Below, piece by piece: positions 32,713 to 40,469 of a stretch of DNA of 64,000 bases; positions within the stretch are counted from its first letter, which is position 1, and every line of letters begins with the position of its first letter. The position numbers and the translations under genes are program-made. Origin of the DNA: Nakamurella leprariae (GTDB lineage: Bacteria > Actinomycetota > Actinomycetes > Mycobacteriales > Nakamurellaceae). The stretch is taken from NCBI RefSeq assembly GCF_016918035.1, contig NZ_JAERWK010000020.1:124001-188000 (forward strand). The letters are read 5' to 3'. Below the pieces are notes generated by a model. The model made no database searches and was not told where the DNA came from. It worked only from the letters and a program-made list of their open reading frames with translations.

Positions 32713-33510
32713 TCAGCCGGTGAACTGCCCGCCGGCCGGGTGCAGCACCTGACCGGTCATGAACGACGACTCGGAGCTGGCCAGGAACAGGCAGGCCGCG
32801 GCCTGCTCGTCCGGCGTGCCGAGCCGACCCATCGGGGTGATCGACATGGCCGAGTCCATGGCCGGCTGGTTGTCCTCGATGCCGGCGATCATCGGAGTCG
32901 CGGTGTAGCCGGGGCCTACCGCGTTGACCCGGATGCCGGTGGTGGCCAGCTCCTTGGCCATCACCTTGGTCAGCATGATCACCGCCGCCTTGGAGGTGCA
33001 GTACGCGGCCGCACCGGCCAGCGGGATCTTCCCGGCGGTCGAGGCGATGGTGATGATCGAGCCGCCCTCGCCCTGGGCCAGCATCTGCCGCGCCGCGGCC
33101 CGGCAGGTCTGCATCACACCGGTGACGTTGATGTCGATGACCCGGGTGAACGACGCGGTGTCCAGGTTGTGCACGTAGGTGGCGTCGCCGCCGCGGGCCC
33201 GGATCTGGATGTTGCTGGCGCCCTGCACGCTGGCGATGCCGGCCGAGGCGACGCACACGTCGACCTTGCCGAACGTCTCCACTGCCGCGGCGATGAGGCC
33301 GTCGACCTGCGCCTCGTCGGTGGTGTCGGTACGGACGAAGATGGCCTTGCGGCCCTGCTCCTCGACGAGGCGGATGGTGTCGTCGCCGTCCTTGAGGTCG
33401 CCGATGACGATGTCGGCACCCTCCTTGGCGAACCGCACCGCGGTCGCCTGGCCGATGCCACTGGCACCGCCAGTGATCACCGCGATCTTGCCCGTCAGGT
33501 CTCCGGCCAT
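32713..33510 (-). CDS. Short-chain dehydrogenase/reductase
   Basis: A 265-residue classical SDR: ITGGASGIG cofactor motif, VASAGIAS in place of NNAG, Ser in TIASTAGK and YCTSK for the catalytic Tyr-Lys, closing with MTGQVLHPAGGQFTG. An insertion around residues 95-115 (ASNIQIRARGGDATY) is longer than usual. GAGGAG precedes ATG 33510. NAD preference is suggested by an Asp after beta-2 (VIGDLKDG). Divergent from an LLM oxidoreductase. The 273-bp gap between them (33511-33783) shows no gene or clear operator. Confidence 0.93.
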   Translation of the reverse strand: MAGDLTGKIAVITGGASGIGQATAVRFAKEGADIVIGDLKDGDDTIRLVEEQGRKAIFVRTDTTDEAQVDGLIAAAVETFGKVDVCVASAGIASVQGASNIQIRARGGDATYVHNLDTASFTRVIDINVTGVMQTCRAAARQMLAQGEGGSIITIASTAGKIPLAGAAAYCTSKAAVIMLTKVMAKELATTGIRVNAVGPGYTATPMIAGIEDNQPAMDSAMSITPMGRLGTPDEQAAACLFLASSESSFMTGQVLHPAGGQFTG

Positions 33511-33783
33511 GAAGTGCTCCTCCTCGAGCTCGTGGGGTGACCGCCCGGCCCACGGCCCGCCGCGCGACGACGCGCTGCGGAGTGCAGCGGCGCAGCGTCG
33601 CGCCGGCGGGTCGATCCGACCGACCCGGTGGTCGGGAGCGTACGGGGCGCCGGTAGCGTCCCGCCAGACGCGGCCGGCGACAGCGCCCGTCCGGCCCATC
33701 CGAGCCGTCGCGCGCCGCCACACCCCTGCGGGCTCGCGCCGTGTCCCTGATCAGCCCCAGAGTCGGGGCGAGGAGGAGCGAGC

Positions 33784-34650
33784 ATGGAACTGGGCATCCA
33801 CATCGCCGACTTCACCTGGTCCGGCGGCGACGCCGACCTGCGGCCGAAGCTGGCCCGGACCGTCCGGGACGTCGAGGCCGCGGGCATCAGCCGGATCACC
33901 GTCATGGACCACTTCTGGCAGCTCGGCCGCGATCTCGGCCCGTACGACCACGAGATGCTCGAGGCCTACACGGCGCTGGGCTACATCGCCGCGCACACCG
34001 AGACCGCGCTGCTGCACACGCTCGTCGCAGGCGTGATCTACCACGAGCCCGCGGTGCTGGCCAAGAAGATCGCCACCCTGGACGTGCTCTCCGGCGGCCG
34101 GGCCGTGCTCGGCATCGGCGCCGGCTGGAACGTCGACGAGTCCAAGGGCCTGGGCATCCCGTTCCCGTCGACCAAGGAACGGTTCGAGCGGCTCGAGGAG
34201 GCGCTGCAGATCTATGCGCAGATGTTCTCGGACAGCGAGGAGCCGTTCAGCGGCAAGCACTACCAGCTGGAACGGACGCTGAACTCGCCGCAGAGCCTGA
34301 CCAGGCCCCGGCCGCCGATCATGATCGGCGGCGGCGGCGAGCGGAAGACGCTGCGGCTGGTGGCCCAGTACGCCGACATGTGCAACATCGCCGGCACGCC
34401 GGAGGCCGCCCGCAAGCTGGACGTGCTCAAGTCGCACTGCTCGGACGTCGGCCGGGACCACGACGCGATCGAGAAGACCACGATGATCTCGGTGAACCCC
34501 AGCACCACGAAGGAGTCGCTGACCCAGCAGCTGCTGGACCTGCGCGCCGTCGGCTTCACCGTCGCCTACGTGTACTTCACCGGCATCGACGACCCGGGTC
34601 GCGTGGTCGACCTGCTCGGCTCGGTGCTGCCGGACGTGCAGCAGGCCTGA
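33784..34650 (+). CDS. LLM-class F420-dependent oxidoreductase
   Basis: A 288-residue luciferase-like protein: MELGIHIADFTW start, VEAAGISRITVMDHFWQ, SGGRAVLGIGAGW and RPPIMIGGGGERKTLRLVAQYADM match the F420-dependent subgroup (TIGR03560-like). GAGGAGCGAGC precedes the ATG. It probably reduces or oxidises an unsaturated or carbonyl compound with F420. The divergent SDR suggests a shared substrate class, but no pathway is evident. Confidence 0.9.
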   Translation: MELGIHIADFTWSGGDADLRPKLARTVRDVEAAGISRITVMDHFWQLGRDLGPYDHEMLEAYTALGYIAAHTETALLHTLVAGVIYHEPAVLAKKIATLDVLSGGRAVLGIGAGWNVDESKGLGIPFPSTKERFERLEEALQIYAQMFSDSEEPFSGKHYQLERTLNSPQSLTRPRPPIMIGGGGERKTLRLVAQYADMCNIAGTPEAARKLDVLKSHCSDVGRDHDAIEKTTMISVNPSTTKESLTQQLLDLRAVGFTVAYVYFTGIDDPGRVVDLLGSVLPDVQQA

Positions 34651-34695
34651 GGTGCGGGGCTGACGGTCTCGCGCTCATTCGTGGGTCGGGGGCCG

Positions 34696-34956
34696 TCAGC
34701 CCTCCCGCACGTCCCGCAGGATCGACTGCTGCAGCTGCCGTTCGTACTGCTTGGGAAACGCGCGGTAGGTGATGTTGCCCGCGTAGGTGGCCAGACCCAG
34801 GACGAGGCGCGCCAGACCGTCGGGCTCCTCGGCCGCCTCGGCCAGCACGGTCTCGGTGGCGAGCCGGTCCTCGCGGATCGCCGCGAGGACGAGCCGGGCC
34901 ACCCGCGCCCGGTCCAGGGCGGGCGATCCGGGATCCGGGGACGGCGGCACGGACAT
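34696..34956 (-). CDS. Small hypothetical protein
   Basis: An 86-residue acidic-to-neutral protein: a Pro/Ser-rich start, a helical region (RVARLVLAAIREDRLATETVLAEA) and a C-terminal LVLGLATYAGNITYRAF. It looks like a small helical cytoplasmic protein. The start is uncertain: an upstream GTG at 34986 is also open, and neither has a clear ribosome site. No function is recognised. Confidence 0.55.
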   Translation of the reverse strand: MSVPPSPDPGSPALDRARVARLVLAAIREDRLATETVLAEAAEEPDGLARLVLGLATYAGNITYRAFPKQYERQLQQSILRDVREG

Positions 34957-35120
34957 GACATCAACCCCCGGGGTCCGAGGCGGCACGAGCGGTTCCAGTA
35001 TCGACTGCGGGGCGGCCGGATGTCCTCGTCCGGTGCCGTTCCGCCTGACATGGGTCGGAGCCCGCCTTCCGCTCGTTCCTCGCTCCGGCGACTCCTCCGC
35101 CAGCGTCGTAGGTTGAGCGG

Positions 35121-36131
35121 ATGCATGCCGTCGAACTCGACTCCCCCGCCCCCATCGCCGACCACCCGCTGCACTGGCGGGAGACGGACACGCCGGAACC
35201 GGGTGCCGGGCAGGTGCTCATCCAGGTGGCCGGCTGCGGGGTGTGCCGCTCCAACCTGCACATGGTCGAGGGCGACTGGGTGGACGGCGGCGTGCCGGCC
35301 ATCAGCCCGATCGTCCCGGGTCATGAGGTGACCGGCACCGTCGCCGCGCTCGGTGAGGGGGTCACCGACTTCGCGGTGGGTGACCCGGTCGGGGTCCAGC
35401 CGCTGTGGTGGACCTGCGAGGAGTGCGAGTTCTGCACCACGGGCCGCGAACAGCTGTGCCACCAGCGGCTCATCACCGGCGAGCACGTCGACGGCGGCTA
35501 CGCCGAGTTCATGCTGGCCACTGCGGCCCACACCTACCGGGTGCCCGCCGGACTCGACCTGGTCGAGGCGGCGCCGCTGTTCTGCCCCGGTATCACCGCC
35601 TACGGCGCCGTGCAGCAGCTGGACCTGCGGCCGGGCATGCAGGTCGCGGTGTTCGGGCTCGGCGGGGTCGGCCACATGGCCCTGCAGTTCGCCCTGCTCA
35701 CCGGGGCCGACGTCATCGGCGTGGCCCGCAGCGCCGACCACCTCCGCGTGGCCGAGGACCTCGGGGCCACCCGGGTGGTCGATGCCTCCGCCCAGGACCC
35801 GGGTGAGGTGCTGGCCGACTCGATGGACGCCGTGCTCACCTTCGCCCCGTCCGGCGCGGTGACCGCCCAGGCCCTGAAGACGCTGAAGTGGGGCGGCACC
35901 CTGGTCACGGCGGTGCCGTTCTCGGTGCAAGACCTGCCGTTCAACCAGGGCCAGACGATCAAGTGCTCGATCCTGGGCAACCGGGCGCAGATGCGCGAGG
36001 TGCTGGAGCTGGCCGCCCAGGGGAAGATCCGCACCGTCGTCGACCGCTTCCCCATGGAGCAGGCGCAGCCGGTGCTGGAGCGGCTGGCCGCCGGCTCGCT
36101 GCGGTCCCGGGCGGTGCTGGAGAACGCCTGA
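35121..36131 (+). CDS. Zinc-dependent alcohol dehydrogenase
   Basis: A 336-residue medium-chain dehydrogenase. The catalytic zinc site is CGVCRSNLH and GHEVTG; the structural zinc site has four Cys in WTCEECEFCTTGREQLC. The NAD(P) fold has VFGLGGVGH. SNLH resembles cinnamyl-alcohol and formaldehyde-type dehydrogenase relatives. The ATG at 35121 lacks a strong ribosome site (GAGCGG region). The preceding hypothetical gene is divergent. Substrate unknown. Confidence 0.93.
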   Translation: MHAVELDSPAPIADHPLHWRETDTPEPGAGQVLIQVAGCGVCRSNLHMVEGDWVDGGVPAISPIVPGHEVTGTVAALGEGVTDFAVGDPVGVQPLWWTCEECEFCTTGREQLCHQRLITGEHVDGGYAEFMLATAAHTYRVPAGLDLVEAAPLFCPGITAYGAVQQLDLRPGMQVAVFGLGGVGHMALQFALLTGADVIGVARSADHLRVAEDLGATRVVDASAQDPGEVLADSMDAVLTFAPSGAVTAQALKTLKWGGTLVTAVPFSVQDLPFNQGQTIKCSILGNRAQMREVLELAAQGKIRTVVDRFPMEQAQPVLERLAAGSLRSRAVLENA

Positions 36132-36146
36132 CGTGCTGCGGCAGCG

Positions 36147-36383
36147 TCAGGCCGACGTCAGGCCCTTGATCAGGACCGCGACGCCGAACACGAGCATCAC
36201 CCCGCCGACGATCCGCAGGTACTTGGCCGTCCACAGGAACCCGCTCGGCTCGCTGTCCTTGGCGACGCCTCGCCCCAGCTTGGTGCTGGCGCGTCGGTTC
36301 CATGCTGCCACCGGGCCGGCGAAGACCGTCAGGACCAGGCCCAGCACGAGCGCGGTCCCGCTGAAGGCCCACAGTTCCGCCAT
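36147..36383 (-). CDS. Small two-helix membrane protein
   Basis: A 78-residue protein with helix 1 at FSGTALVLGLVLTVFAGPVAA, a basic loop (NRRASTKLGRGVAKD) and helix 2 at YLRIVGGVMLVFGVAVLIKG. GGAGGAACC precedes the ATG. It resembles small actinobacterial membrane proteins of unknown role. Convergent with the alcohol dehydrogenase, ending 15 bp from it. Confidence 0.75.
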   Translation of the reverse strand: MAELWAFSGTALVLGLVLTVFAGPVAAWNRRASTKLGRGVAKDSEPSGFLWTAKYLRIVGGVMLVFGVAVLIKGLTSA

Positions 36384-36457
36384 CGCTGGTTCCTCCGATC
36401 GACCGGGCCGCCGTTGGTCCGGTCAAGATCGGCAGTCTGACAGCCCAGTCCTGCGCG

Positions 36458-36610
36458 TCAGTCCTGCGCGTCCGACGGATCCGCCGGCCGGCCGGCGTCC
36501 GGCACCACGCACACTCCGTCGATGCACACCACGGAGTCGGCGTTCCCGATCATGGTGAATGCCGGCGCCGGGGCCGGCCGCTGATCGGCCTGCTCGGTCG
36601 GCTCACTCAT
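36458..36610 (-). CDS. 50-aa protein carrying a CX4C motif, coupled to the FrnE-type oxidoreductase
   Basis: ATG at 36610 overlaps the stop of the DsbA/FrnE-like gene (ATGA). The 50-residue product begins MSEPTEQADQ, has a Pro/Ala linker, then SVVCIDGVCVVPDAG, and ends acidic. C-I-D-G-V-C is a CX4C pair. The FrnE of Deinococcus radiodurans is described as having a CX4C motif in its C-terminal tail besides the CXXC. Here the tail seems to be a separate polypeptide in another frame, so it is either a partner peptide or a frameshift product. Confidence 0.6.
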   Translation of the reverse strand: MSEPTEQADQRPAPAPAFTMIGNADSVVCIDGVCVVPDAGRPADPSDAQD

Positions 36611-37269
36611 GCCTGCACCCGCTCGTCGGCCACCTGCTGCAGCGCCTGGCGGAACACCTCGGGGTCCTGGGCGCCGGACACGCCGTACCGGCCGTCCAGC
36701 ACGAAGAACGGCACGCCCTGGATGCCGTAGGCCCGGGCCCGGGCCAGGTCGGCGTCCACGTCGGCCACGTACGTGCCGTCCCGGAGCGCGGTGAGCACCT
36801 CGTCCCGGTCGAGGCCGGCCTCGGCAGCCAGGTCGGCGAGTTCCGCGGGGTCACCGATGCGACGTCCGTCGCAGAAGTAGGCGCGGTACAGGCGTTCCAG
36901 CACGGCGTCCTGCGCCCCGCGACCGGCCGCCAGGTGCAGCACCTGGTGGGCCAGCCGGGTGTTGGTGTGCTGCGCGTGCTCGAAGTGGTACTCCAGCCCC
37001 ACGTCGGCGGCGATGCCGGTCACCTGGTCCAGCATCTGCTGGGCCTGCGCCGGGGCCACCCCACGCTTGCGCACGAAGTACTCCGCCACCGGCTGGTGGT
37101 CGCCGACCAGTGCGTCCGGCGTCAGCTCGTACGAATGAGCACGGACGCGGACAGGTCCCCCGCCGTCGGCCTGGAACGCGGCCAGCCCGGCCTCGAACTT
37201 CCGCTTGCCGATCCAGCACCACGGGCACACCACGTCGGTCCAGACATCGACCGTGATCGCTTCAGTCAC
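36607..37269 (-). CDS. frnE: FrnE-type DsbA family oxidoreductase
   Basis: A 220-residue DsbA-fold protein without signal peptide, so cytoplasmic. The active site is VVCPWCWIGKRKF (CPWC) and the cis-Pro loop is IQGVPFFVLDGRYGVSGAQ, typical of the FrnE/polyketide-type subgroup. The start is taken as GTG 37269 just before the first strand. The CX4C tail found on some FrnE proteins is absent from this frame but present in the overlapping 50-aa ORF. Confidence 0.9.
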   Translation of the reverse strand: MTEAITVDVWTDVVCPWCWIGKRKFEAGLAAFQADGGGPVRVRAHSYELTPDALVGDHQPVAEYFVRKRGVAPAQAQQMLDQVTGIAADVGLEYHFEHAQHTNTRLAHQVLHLAAGRGAQDAVLERLYRAYFCDGRRIGDPAELADLAAEAGLDRDEVLTALRDGTYVADVDADLARARAYGIQGVPFFVLDGRYGVSGAQDPEVFRQALQQVADERVQA

Positions 37270-37653
37270 GATCCGGAACAACCCGCTGCGCCCGCCGGAT
37301 GTTCCGGCCCGGTTCAGTGATGCGCGCCGTGACGCCCCAGCGTCGTCACCGGTGTCGCTCCCGGCCGGGTCCACTGGGCCACCGGACGGCGAACCCGCGG
37401 CCCGCGCGGGGGACGTCGCCGGCTGGTCCGCGGTGCCGGTGCGGGTGTTCAGCAGTCATTGCTGCAACGAGTCCAGCTGCAACGAGTCCAGCCCGGTGAC
37501 GAAGCAGGCCCGGGTCGGGCCACGGATGACGGGCCGGTGAGCAGCCTGCGGCGCCCGATGCCGGAAGGCTGGTGGTCAGGATCAGGCGGAATGTCGGGCG
37601 GTTCTCCTGGTGCAATGGTCGGAGTCCGGTCTCGCTCGTCCCTCGCTCGACCG

Positions 37654-37801
37654 ACGCCTCCCCCTGCTGCTCTGCGATGGCATCCAGGTGCTCGCCGAGT
37701 CGATCGAGGCGGTCCTCCCACATCCAGCGGTACGGCTCCAACCACTGGGCCACCCCGACGAACGGCTCGGCCCGCAGCTGGTACCAGCGACCGTGGCATC
37801 G
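37654..37801 (-). pseudogene. Remnant of an ArsR-family regulator C-terminus
   Basis: An open frame reading GRWYQLRAEPF, VAQWLEPYRWMWEDRL and DRLGEHLDAIAEQ matches the end of ArsR-type regulators (wing strand, then the WL-PY-xxW-RLxxL dimer helix). No start, no DNA-binding helix and no ribosome site precede it, because the RibD-C reductase gene ends at 37812. The frame continues without recognisable homology to 37346. Elsewhere in the gap 37270-37811 I see only a 15-bp direct repeat (TGCAACGAGTCCAGC twice near 37466) and no gene. Confidence 0.5.
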
Positions 37802-37811
37802 ACCCGCACCG

Positions 37812-38390
37812 TCATGTGCCGGCGATCGGGTCCTCCAGCGGGCGCACCGCGTACACCAGCCGCGCGAACTGCCCGACCGCCGTTGCCGAGACCAGCCGCA
37901 GCCGGTCGGACTCGACTCGGCGCGGGAGCAGTGGTGCGCCCCCGGTCAGGGCGACCGGGGCGACCGAGACGGCGATCTCGTCCAGCGCGCCGATGTCGAG
38001 GAACTGGCCAGCCAGGTCGCCTCCACCGACGATCCAGATGTCCCGGTCACCGGCCACCTCCCGGATCGCGGGCAGCGCCTCGGTCACCGCCCCGGACACG
38101 AACCGGACGTCCGCCCCCGCGGGCACCGGGAGCCGGCGGGTGGTGAACACGAACACCGTCTTGTCACCGTGGAAGTCCCGCCACTTCTCGGGATGGGCGA
38201 GCAGGTCCTGGTCGTCCAGCACCCACTGGTAGGTGGTGGAGCCCTCGACCATCACCCCGGCGCCCGCGGGGAACAGGCCCTCGTCCGGTTGCTCGCCGTT
38301 GTCAACGGCGAACAGCCAGGCCAGTGAGTTGTGCTCGTCGGCGATCCATCCGTTCAGGCTGGTCGCGGTGTCGAAGAGGATGCGGCCCAT
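37812..38390 (-). CDS. RibD C-terminal / dihydrofolate-reductase-like protein
   Basis: A 192-residue DHFR-fold protein of the RibD-C group: GRILFDTATSLNGWIADE, then VFTTRR, IWIVGGGDLAGQFLD and a C-terminal strand RLVYAVRP. These are NADPH-dependent reductases with unknown substrates, often paired with ArsR regulators or SRPBCC proteins. An ArsR-like remnant lies directly downstream. Start ATG 38390; an upstream TTG is less likely. Confidence 0.88.
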   Translation of the reverse strand: MGRILFDTATSLNGWIADEHNSLAWLFAVDNGEQPDEGLFPAGAGVMVEGSTTYQWVLDDQDLLAHPEKWRDFHGDKTVFVFTTRRLPVPAGADVRFVSGAVTEALPAIREVAGDRDIWIVGGGDLAGQFLDIGALDEIAVSVAPVALTGGAPLLPRRVESDRLRLVSATAVGQFARLVYAVRPLEDPIAGT

Positions 38391-38400
38391 GGTCGGGACG

Positions 38401-38739
38401 CTAGCGAGGACCAATGACAGCGCCGGGCAGTCGACGCCGATCCGCGGTCAGCAACGGTGCGTCCAGCGCTTCCGCCAGCACGACGGACGTGGCGTCGTCC
38501 GCACTGACCACATCCCGGAGCTGCCAGATGCGGGACGCCGACGGATCCGCCGGCCAACGCCGGCCCGGCAGATCTGTCAGATCGATCACGACCTCACCCG
38601 CCCGGGACGGTGTGATCCGACCTCCACGCGTCCATCCACGGAGCACCGAGATCGTCTCGACCACGGCCACGTGCGGCAGATGCAGGGCGCCCTCCGACTC
38701 GGCCATGCGCCGTGCTGCCTCGACGCTCGATCCGATCGG
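38401..38739 (-). pseudogene. VapC-type PIN toxin lacking its N-terminus
   Basis: The open frame gives SSVEAARRMAESEGALHLPH, then DLPGRRWPADPSASRIWQLR, VVSADDATSVVLAEALDAPL and LLTADRRL. These are the central and C-terminal parts of a FitB/VapC PIN domain with the later acidic residues. The N-terminal strand with the first catalytic Asp (usually MIVVDAS) is absent, because the frame runs into the antitoxin gene and a stop at 38740. An ATG at 38706 could still start a 101-aa product, but it would lack the metal site. It reads as a decayed toxin. Confidence 0.65.
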
Positions 38740-38884
38740 TCAGTTCGGCGAGGGTGGGTTGACGGGCCAGGCGGCTCAACTCGGTCAGCACGTACTCGGA
38801 GAGGCTCTGCCCGGCTGCAGCGGCCCGGTCCTTGAGCATCCGGCGGACGTCCTCCGGGACGTCGCGCACCGGCAACGTCGACAT
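38594..38884 (-). CDS. VapB/FitA-like antitoxin with truncated, misframed C-terminus
   Basis: Starts MSTLPVRDVPEDVRRMLKDR, a ribbon-helix-helix domain typical of VapB antitoxins, followed by GQSLSEYVLTELSRLARQPTLAELTDRIERRGS. The normal antitoxin ends about 10-15 residues later. Here the frame instead runs on inside the toxin sequence for about 40 residues of non-family, Gly/Arg-rich sequence. A deletion at about 38715-38745 seems to have removed the antitoxin end and the toxin start. The DNA-binding part may still be expressed. Confidence 0.6.
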   Translation of the reverse strand: MSTLPVRDVPEDVRRMLKDRAAAAGQSLSEYVLTELSRLARQPTLAELTDRIERRGSTAHGRVGGRPASAARGRGRDDLGAPWMDAWRSDHTVPGG

Positions 38885-38935
38885 CGCCCCGCGTCGTCGC
38901 ATCACCGTGCATGTCACCGGTGCGCGACCCCCCAC

Positions 38936-39739
38936 TCAGAGCGCGCGGGCGAAATCCAGCAGCGCGCGGTTGAACGCGGCCGGTTGCTCGATGTTCGCGG
39001 CGTGCCCGTCGTCCGGGATGACGACGGACGATCCGCGGGCCGCCAGCGCTGCCGCCGCGGCGGCGTGGGACGGCGGCCAGAACTCGCTCTGGGCGCCGGC
39101 CACGAACAACACCGGCAACTCGGTCACTGCGATCACCGGCCGCCAGTCGGCCCTGGCGTGATCGTCCAGCAGGGCCAGCTCCCCCGGGGTGAGTCTCGGG
39201 TCGACGCCGCGCATGGCACTCAACAACCGGACCAACCGTCGACCGCGCCGCCACATCGGCGTGCCGTGCCCCGTGCGGGGGATGCTCGCGGCGAAGTACG
39301 TGTCGACGTTCGACTCGTCGTACCCGTAGAAGCCGTGCGACCAGTCGGCGGTGTTCAGCATCTTCGGGGTCTGGTCGACGATCACCACCCCGGTCAGCCG
39401 GTCGGCAGCGCACTGCGCCAGGAACGACCAGATGGTGTTGCCACCCATCGACCCGCCCACCACCAGGACGCCGCGCAGGTCCAGACCCTCCAACACGTCG
39501 CGGATGTCGCATCCGCGCCGGGCCATGTCCACGCCCGAGGCCGGTCGGTCGGCCTGACCGTGACCGCGGAGGTCGACGGCCAGCACCCGGTGGCCCGCGG
39601 CCACCAGCGGACCGATCTGGAACCGCCAGCTCGTCGCGGCGGCCTTGAACCCGGCCAGCAGCAGCACCGGCCGCCCGCCGGGGTCGCCGTGTTCGGCGTA
39701 GTGCAGACGGGTGCCATCATCGGCCGCGATCGAGGGCAT
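38936..39739 (-). CDS. Alpha/beta hydrolase
   Basis: A 267-residue alpha/beta hydrolase: oxyanion region LLLAGFKAAATSW, DLRGHGQAD, nucleophile elbow VGGSMGGN, and catalytic His in IPDDGHAANIEQP. An acid in the LFVAGAQSE region completes the likely triad. The start is ATG 39739; the frame continues upstream but is not protein-like. Divergent from two small membrane protein genes. Substrate unknown. Confidence 0.9.
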   Translation of the reverse strand: MPSIAADDGTRLHYAEHGDPGGRPVLLLAGFKAAATSWRFQIGPLVAAGHRVLAVDLRGHGQADRPASGVDMARRGCDIRDVLEGLDLRGVLVVGGSMGGNTIWSFLAQCAADRLTGVVIVDQTPKMLNTADWSHGFYGYDESNVDTYFAASIPRTGHGTPMWRRGRRLVRLLSAMRGVDPRLTPGELALLDDHARADWRPVIAVTELPVLFVAGAQSEFWPPSHAAAAAALAARGSSVVIPDDGHAANIEQPAAFNRALLDFARAL

Positions 39740-39782
39740 GCGCCACCCTACGATCGCCCGGCCGTCGGCTAGGTTCGCCGAC

Positions 39783-40190
39783 GTGCGAGCCGCCGCGTCG
39801 ATCATCCTGCTGGTCCTGGCCGGGGGCGGCTGGTACGGCGGGGTCGCGCTGTTGACGGACCCGTCCGGTGCCGCGCTGGGCCTGCGGCGCGACATGCTGC
39901 CCGACTGGTTCCTCGCCGACTACCGCTGGGCCGGCCTGGTGTTGCTGCTGGCGTTCGGGGTGGGTGCACTGGTCGCAGCCGGACTGGTGCTGGGTCGGCG
40001 CCGGACAGGTTGGCCTGCGGTCATCGCGCTGGGAGCCGTGCTGCTCCTGTGGATGGCGATGCAGCTGGCGATGATCGGCCTGATCCTGCCGCCGATGCAG
40101 CTGACGTTCGTCGTGGTCGGCGTCGCGCTGCTCCTACTCGGTCTGCGCGGGACCGGGCGGGCCGTCGCACCGACGTCGAGACAGGTGTGA
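39783..40190 (+). CDS. Four-helix integral membrane protein
   Basis: A 135-residue protein with four hydrophobic segments (ASIILLVLAGGGWYGGVALL; WAGLVLLLAFGVGALVAAGL; WPAVIALGAVLLLWMAMQLAM; TFVVVGVALLLLGLRG). The first loop DPSGAALGLRRDMLP is polar. GTG 39783 is chosen as the start just before the first helix. No known function. It is followed after 3 bp by another small membrane protein. Confidence 0.72.
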   Translation: MRAAASIILLVLAGGGWYGGVALLTDPSGAALGLRRDMLPDWFLADYRWAGLVLLLAFGVGALVAAGLVLGRRRTGWPAVIALGAVLLLWMAMQLAMIGLILPPMQLTFVVVGVALLLLGLRGTGRAVAPTSRQV

Positions 40191-40193
40191 ACG

Positions 40194-40469
40194 GTGACGT
40201 TCTCGCTCGCCGGACTGCTGGTGTCGCTGGCCGTCCTGACTCCGAACCTGCTCCTGGCGGTGGCGCCCCCTCGCGACCGGCCGACGGTCCTGCCGACCCT
40301 GCCCGGGCCGATCGTCGTCCTGGAACGGGTGGGTCAGGCCGGGTGCCTCGTCGCTCCCGCGCTCACCGGCCAGCCCGCCAGGGCCGACGCCCGGCTGGTC
40401 CTGGTCGTTCTGCTCGTCGCCGGGCACCTGCCCACCGCGAGGCGCATCGCCCGGATCACCAACCGTTGA
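40194..40469 (+). CDS. Small membrane protein, possibly truncated
   Basis: A 91-residue protein: helix at FSLAGLLVSLAVLTPNLLLAV, a Pro-rich loop, LERVGQAGCLVAPALTG, then a short helix LVLVVLLVAGHL with a basic end. It looks like the first part of larger actinobacterial four-helix proteins and may be shortened. GTG 40194 follows the previous gene by 3 bp. Its last 14 bp overlap the convergent PLP-enzyme gene. Confidence 0.55.
   Translation: MTFSLAGLLVSLAVLTPNLLLAVAPPRDRPTVLPTLPGPIVVLERVGQAGCLVAPALTGQPARADARLVLVVLLVAGHLPTARRIARITNR

Noticed and set aside
33511-33783. Possible small gene between the divergent SDR and LLM genes
   Set aside because: Open frames there are Arg/Pro/Ala-rich extensions of the flanking genes without ribosome sites. 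It is treated as promoter DNA.
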